A program made the position numbers and the translations under genes. DNA of 26,260 bases, from contig JAEZUR010000058.1 of assembly GCA_023420935.1 (NCBI GenBank), forward strand, positions 1 through 26,260, in the 5' to 3' direction. This document shows positions 23,365-26,260 of this stretch, in pieces (within the stretch, counting starts at the first letter, position 1; each line of letters starts with the position of its first letter). Source of the stretch: Bacillota bacterium (GTDB taxonomy: Bacteria; Bacillota; Clostridia; Lachnospirales; Lachnospiraceae). The notes beneath the pieces were generated by a model. The model was not told the origin of the DNA. It saw only the letters and a program-made list of their open reading frames with translations, and ran no database searches.

Positions 23365-23421
23365 CTTGGTTTGTAATGATATATAAATTATACTAATTTA
23401 CACAACTAAGGAGGAAGTTTT

Positions 23422-24561
23422 ATGGAGTTTTTATTGGACGGTGTATTAGCAATCACACCTCAACAATTGTTAATGTATGGTATCGGTATCTTACTCATAT
23501 ATTTAGCAATTTGTAAAGATTTTGAACCTGCATTACTATTACCAATGGGATTTGGTGCTATTTTAGTTAATCTACCTAATTCAGGTGTTTTGAATCAAAC
23601 ATTACCTGGTATTGGAGACACCAATGGTGTTATAGAGTGGTTATTTCATGTTGGAATCGAAGCATCTGAAGTTTTACCAATTTTATTATTTATTGGTATT
23701 GGCGCGATGATTGATTTTGGACCATTACTTTCCAATCCTAAGATGTTTTTATTTGGAGCCGCAGCACAGTTTGGTATTTTCTTTACGATAGCAGTAGCAG
23801 CTTTAATTGGGTTCGACTTAAAAGATGCAGCATCCATCGGTATTATCGGTGCAGCAGATGGCCCTACTTCAATTTTAGTATCACAGATATTAGGCTCAAA
23901 ATATATCGGAGCCATAGCAGTCGCGGCTTATTCGTATATGGCGTTAGTTCCAATTGTTCAGCCAGTTGCGATCAAATTAGTAACGACGAAAAAAGAACGT
24001 ATGATTAGAATGCCATATTCACCAGCAAACATTACAAAAAGAACAAGAATCTTTTTCCCAATTATCGTAACTGTGATAGCTGGTTTAATTGCTCCTCAAT
24101 CAGTAGCATTAGTAGGATTTTTAATGTTTGGTAATTTATTAAGAGAATGTGGAGTATTAAATAGTTTATCAGATACTGCTCAGAATGTATTAGCTAATTT
24201 AATTACATTGTTACTTGGTCTTACCATCTCATTTAGTATGACTGCTGAATCCTTCGTTTCAATTGATACTTTAATTATTATGTGCCTTGGATTGGTTGCT
24301 TTCGTATTTGATACCATTGGTGGTGTATTATTTGCTAAATTCCTTAACTTATTCTCTAAGGAGAAAATTAATCCAATGATTGGTGCTGCAGGTATCTCTG
24401 CATTCCCTATGTCAGCACGTGTTGTTCAGAAGATGAGTATTAAAGAAGACCCAACGAACCATATCTTAATGCACGCAATAGGCGCAAATGTATCTGGACA
24501 GATTGGTTCCGTATTAGCCGGTGGTATCGTCCTTAATATTTTAGCTAAAATGTTAGGATAA
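23422..24561 (+). CDS. Sodium ion-translocating decarboxylase beta subunit (OadB/GcdB/MmdB family)
   Basis: A 379-residue polytopic membrane protein of the beta-subunit family of Na+-pumping biotin-dependent decarboxylases (oxaloacetate, glutaconyl-CoA or methylmalonyl-CoA). In complete enzymes it decarboxylates carboxybiotin and exports Na+. Signatures are GAADGPTSILVSQ (143-155), whose Asp146 corresponds to the essential Asp of OadB, the following YSYMALVPIVQPVAIKL, and C-terminal GANVSGQIGSVLAGG. An AAGGAGG site lies 7 bases before the ATG. The 57-base gap to putP has no terminator. A small gamma-like gene follows, but no carboxyltransferase or biotin carrier gene is in the window, so which enzyme it serves is unknown. 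Confidence 0.93.
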   Translation: MEFLLDGVLAITPQQLLMYGIGILLIYLAICKDFEPALLLPMGFGAILVNLPNSGVLNQTLPGIGDTNGVIEWLFHVGIEASEVLPILLFIGIGAMIDFGPLLSNPKMFLFGAAAQFGIFFTIAVAALIGFDLKDAASIGIIGAADGPTSILVSQILGSKYIGAIAVAAYSYMALVPIVQPVAIKLVTTKKERMIRMPYSPANITKRTRIFFPIIVTVIAGLIAPQSVALVGFLMFGNLLRECGVLNSLSDTAQNVLANLITLLLGLTISFSMTAESFVSIDTLIIMCLGLVAFVFDTIGGVLFAKFLNLFSKEKINPMIGAAGISAFPMSARVVQKMSIKEDPTNHILMHAIGANVSGQIGSVLAGGIVLNILAKMLG

Positions 24562-24603
24562 AAAGGTACAAAGTGATATTTGTATACGAAAGGAGTCTCT
24601 TAT

Positions 24604-24732
24604 ATGAGAATTGAAAACTTTATACTTTCACTTGAAATTATGGGGAAAGGTATGCTTGGAATATTTGTTGTAATGATTCTACTAACTGGAATCGTAATGT
24701 TACTTACAAAAGTTCAAAAAACAAAAAATTAA
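24604..24732 (+). CDS. Tiny membrane peptide, decarboxylase gamma (OadG)-like
   Basis: A 42-residue ORF: a short amphipathic start, GKGMLGIFVVMILLTGIVML as one membrane helix (about 14-33), then a basic tail (TKVQKTKN). The size, single N-terminal helix and G-x-GMLGIFVV pattern resemble the membrane part of OadG/MmdD gamma subunits, which anchor and stabilise the Na+-pumping decarboxylase. Larger OadG proteins continue into a Pro/Ala linker and a zinc-binding tail; both are missing here. AAAGGAG lies 7 bases before the ATG, and the gene sits between the beta-subunit gene and a strong terminator, which supports it being real. Gamma identity is inference from context and pattern. Confidence 0.78.
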   Translation: MRIENFILSLEIMGKGMLGIFVVMILLTGIVMLLTKVQKTKN

Positions 24733-24744
24733 GAATCATATAAT

Positions 24745-24785
24745 TGGGTTCCTACTTCATAAAGAAGTGGAGAACCCATTTTTTT
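24745..24785 (+). terminator. Strong intrinsic terminator after the gamma-like gene
   Basis: TGGGTTC (24745-24751) pairs with GAACCCA (24772-24778), and inside it ACTTC pairs with GAAGT around an ATAAA loop. Seven T follow (24779-24785). It closes the putP-beta-gamma unit. Confidence 0.9.
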
Positions 24786-24815
24786 ATATTTCTTATGGTA
24801 ATAGAATCGATTTGG

Positions 24816-24824
24816 TGTTATAAT
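24816..24824 (+). promoter_or_regulatory. Extended -10 promoter of ade
   Basis: TGTTATAAT is an exact extended -10, 30 bases before the ade ATG. The -35 region is weak. No purine-riboswitch pattern fits in the short leader. Confidence 0.6.
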
Positions 24825-24854
24825 CGGTTAAAACAAATTGTAAGGAGAAACAGA

Positions 24855-26260
24855 ATGATTTATTCAAAATATAAAACATTAACCAGTGCCTCGATGGGCT
24901 TAGAAAAGGCTGAACTAGTACTAAAGAATATCAATGTGATCAATGTTTTCTCCGAAGAAATAAGAAAAGCAGATGTTGCGATTACAGGTGATACTATCGT
25001 TGGTATTGGAGAATATCAGGGCAACACAGAATATGATATGACCGGGAAGTACATCTGTCCTGGATTTATTGATAGTCATCTACATTTAGAATCTACATTA
25101 GTTATGCCAGGCGAGTTAATTGGTCAAGCTGTTGAGTGGGGAACCACAACCTATATTGTAGATCCACATGAATCTGCTAATGTTGCCGGAAGTGATGGTA
25201 TTAACTTTATATTGAATCAGACAGAAGGGGTACCTGCCAATGTATATGTAATGCTTCCTTCCTGTGTGCCAGCTACCGAGATAGATGATAATGGATGTAC
25301 ATTCACGGAAGCTGATATGATGAATTATATTAATAATCCTAGAATATTAGGGCTAGGTGAAGTAATGGATTACCAGTCTGTAATTAGCGGTGATAGGGCT
25401 ATGTTTGATAAATTGAACTTATTTCAAAGTAAAATAATAGATGGTCATGCACCTTATTTAGAAGAGAAGGAGCTCAATACCTATGCATTATCTGGTATCA
25501 AAACAGACCATGAATGTTGTGATTTTGAGTATGCAAGAAATGAAATTAGAAATGGAATGTATGTATTAATACGTGAGGGCAGTGCTGCAAAAAACCTAGA
25601 AGCTATTGTAAAGGGAATTGTTACAACAGGGATGGATACAAGCCGTTTTTGCTTCTGTACCGATGATAAACATATCGAAAGCATCAAACAGGAAGGTCAT
25701 ATTAGCTATAATGTGAAAAAAGCAATTGAATTCGGTATACCACCGATAAAAGCAATTAAAATGGCAACTATTAATCCTGCAATTTGTTATGGTCTTAAGA
25801 GATTGGGGGCTATCGCGCCAGGATATCAGGCGGATTTTATTATACTAGATGATTTGGAACGTATCAACGTGAATCAAGTTTATCACAAAGGGAAGAGAGC
25901 AGTAACCGACGAAGCTGTTAACAAGGTAGAATGCCCTAATAATCTTAAGAACACCATACATTTAGATAATTTTAAACAGGAGAATTTGGTCTTGCGTCTT
26001 GATGATAATCCATTCCCCGTGATTCATATGTTGGATGAGCAGATTGTAACAAAATGCAAGTATGAAAATCTTTCAGGAGGACAGTTCTTTCAACCATATG
26101 ATCAATATAAGAAAATAGCAGTAATCGAACGTCACAAAGGAACTAAAAAAACTGGTGTTGGTGTAGTAACAGGATTTGATATTTCCCACGGAGCCATTGC
26201 TTCAAGCGTTTCACATGATTCCCATAATATTATTGTGATTGGCGATAATGATGAGGATAT
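24855..26260 (+). CDS. ade: Adenine deaminase, 3' truncated by the window
   Basis: The first 468 residues of an adenine deaminase (the family is usually around 570-600 residues), open at the window end. It converts adenine to hypoxanthine and ammonia for purine salvage. It belongs to the amidohydrolase superfamily: GFIDSHLHLE (70-79) with metal ligands His75 and His77, VDPHESANV (102-110), GLGEVMD with the metal-bridging Glu170, DGHAPYL (196-202), KTDHECCD (216-223), REGSAAKNL (240-248) and CTDDKH with Asp270. The C-terminal adenine deaminase domain starts after about residue 400. The ATG has an AAGGAG site 7 bases upstream. It has its own promoter after a terminator, so it is a separate unit. 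Confidence 0.95.
   Translation, partial: MIYSKYKTLTSASMGLEKAELVLKNINVINVFSEEIRKADVAITGDTIVGIGEYQGNTEYDMTGKYICPGFIDSHLHLESTLVMPGELIGQAVEWGTTTYIVDPHESANVAGSDGINFILNQTEGVPANVYVMLPSCVPATEIDDNGCTFTEADMMNYINNPRILGLGEVMDYQSVISGDRAMFDKLNLFQSKIIDGHAPYLEEKELNTYALSGIKTDHECCDFEYARNEIRNGMYVLIREGSAAKNLEAIVKGIVTTGMDTSRFCFCTDDKHIESIKQEGHISYNVKKAIEFGIPPIKAIKMATINPAICYGLKRLGAIAPGYQADFIILDDLERINVNQVYHKGKRAVTDEAVNKVECPNNLKNTIHLDNFKQENLVLRLDDNPFPVIHMLDEQIVTKCKYENLSGGQFFQPYDQYKKIAVIERHKGTKKTGVGVVTGFDISHGAIASSVSHDSHNIIVIGDNDED

Noticed and set aside
24786..24854. Purine riboswitch before adenine deaminase
   Set aside because: The gap from terminator to start codon is under 75 bases, already holds the promoter, and shows none of the purine aptamer's paired loops.
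1..26260. Mobile element, defence island or CRISPR array
   Set aside because: No transposase, integrase, nuclease, toxin or regularly spaced repeat array was seen; all large ORFs belong to ordinary chromosomal families.

Overview
The window is a low-GC, AT-rich stretch with strong Gram-positive-type ribosome binding sites (AGGAGG-like) and near-consensus sigma-A promoters. It encodes SpoIIM, a DacF-type carboxypeptidase, ScpA/ScpB and oxygen-sensitive iron-sulfur 2-oxoacid oxidoreductase subunits. Together these point to an anaerobic, endospore-forming Firmicute of the Clostridia, most likely a Lachnospiraceae or related clostridium. That placement is inference from gene content and style. 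I see no rRNA, tRNA, insertion sequence, phage gene or CRISPR array. All genes but one (aroF) lie on the + strand.

Region 1 (1-4084): the 3' part of a LytR-CpsA-Psr (LCP) cell-wall glycopolymer transferase, a class I aminotransferase, proC, a Nudix ADP-ribose pyrophosphatase and spoIIM. Region 2 (4089-11420): a DAHP synthase gene on the - strand, facing away from an operon paaK1-iorA-iorB-ACT1-paaK2-ACT2. Back-to-back consensus promoters separate the two, and the operon ends in an intrinsic terminator. The genes fit a route joining aryl-2-oxoacids, aryl-acyl-CoAs and arylacetates. It could run as aromatic amino acid fermentation or, in reverse, as salvage of arylacetates into Phe/Tyr/Trp next to the first enzyme of the shikimate pathway.

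Region 3 (11421-18659): an envelope and c-di-GMP block with a second LCP protein, a small membrane-anchored Big2-like protein, a 7TM-GGDEF protein, a DacF-like carboxypeptidase and an 863-residue sensor-GGDEF-EAL protein. The last gene is preceded by a promoter and a structured leader ending in a large terminator-like hairpin a few tens of bases before the start codon. Region 4 (18660-21675): a metallophosphoesterase, a degenerate site-2-protease-like membrane protein, scpA and scpB, ending in a terminator.

Region 5 (21676-26260): a consensus promoter drives a Na+/proline-type symporter, an orphan beta subunit of a Na+-pumping decarboxylase and a 42-residue gamma-like membrane peptide. A strong terminator follows, then adenine deaminase, cut by the window end.

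The most interesting items are the tandem paaK-ACT modules around one iorAB pair, the leader RNA candidate before the GGDEF-EAL gene, the S2P-like protein lacking an intact HExxH motif beside scpAB, and the decarboxylase beta/gamma pair with no catalytic partner in view. None of these is proven to be a new system.
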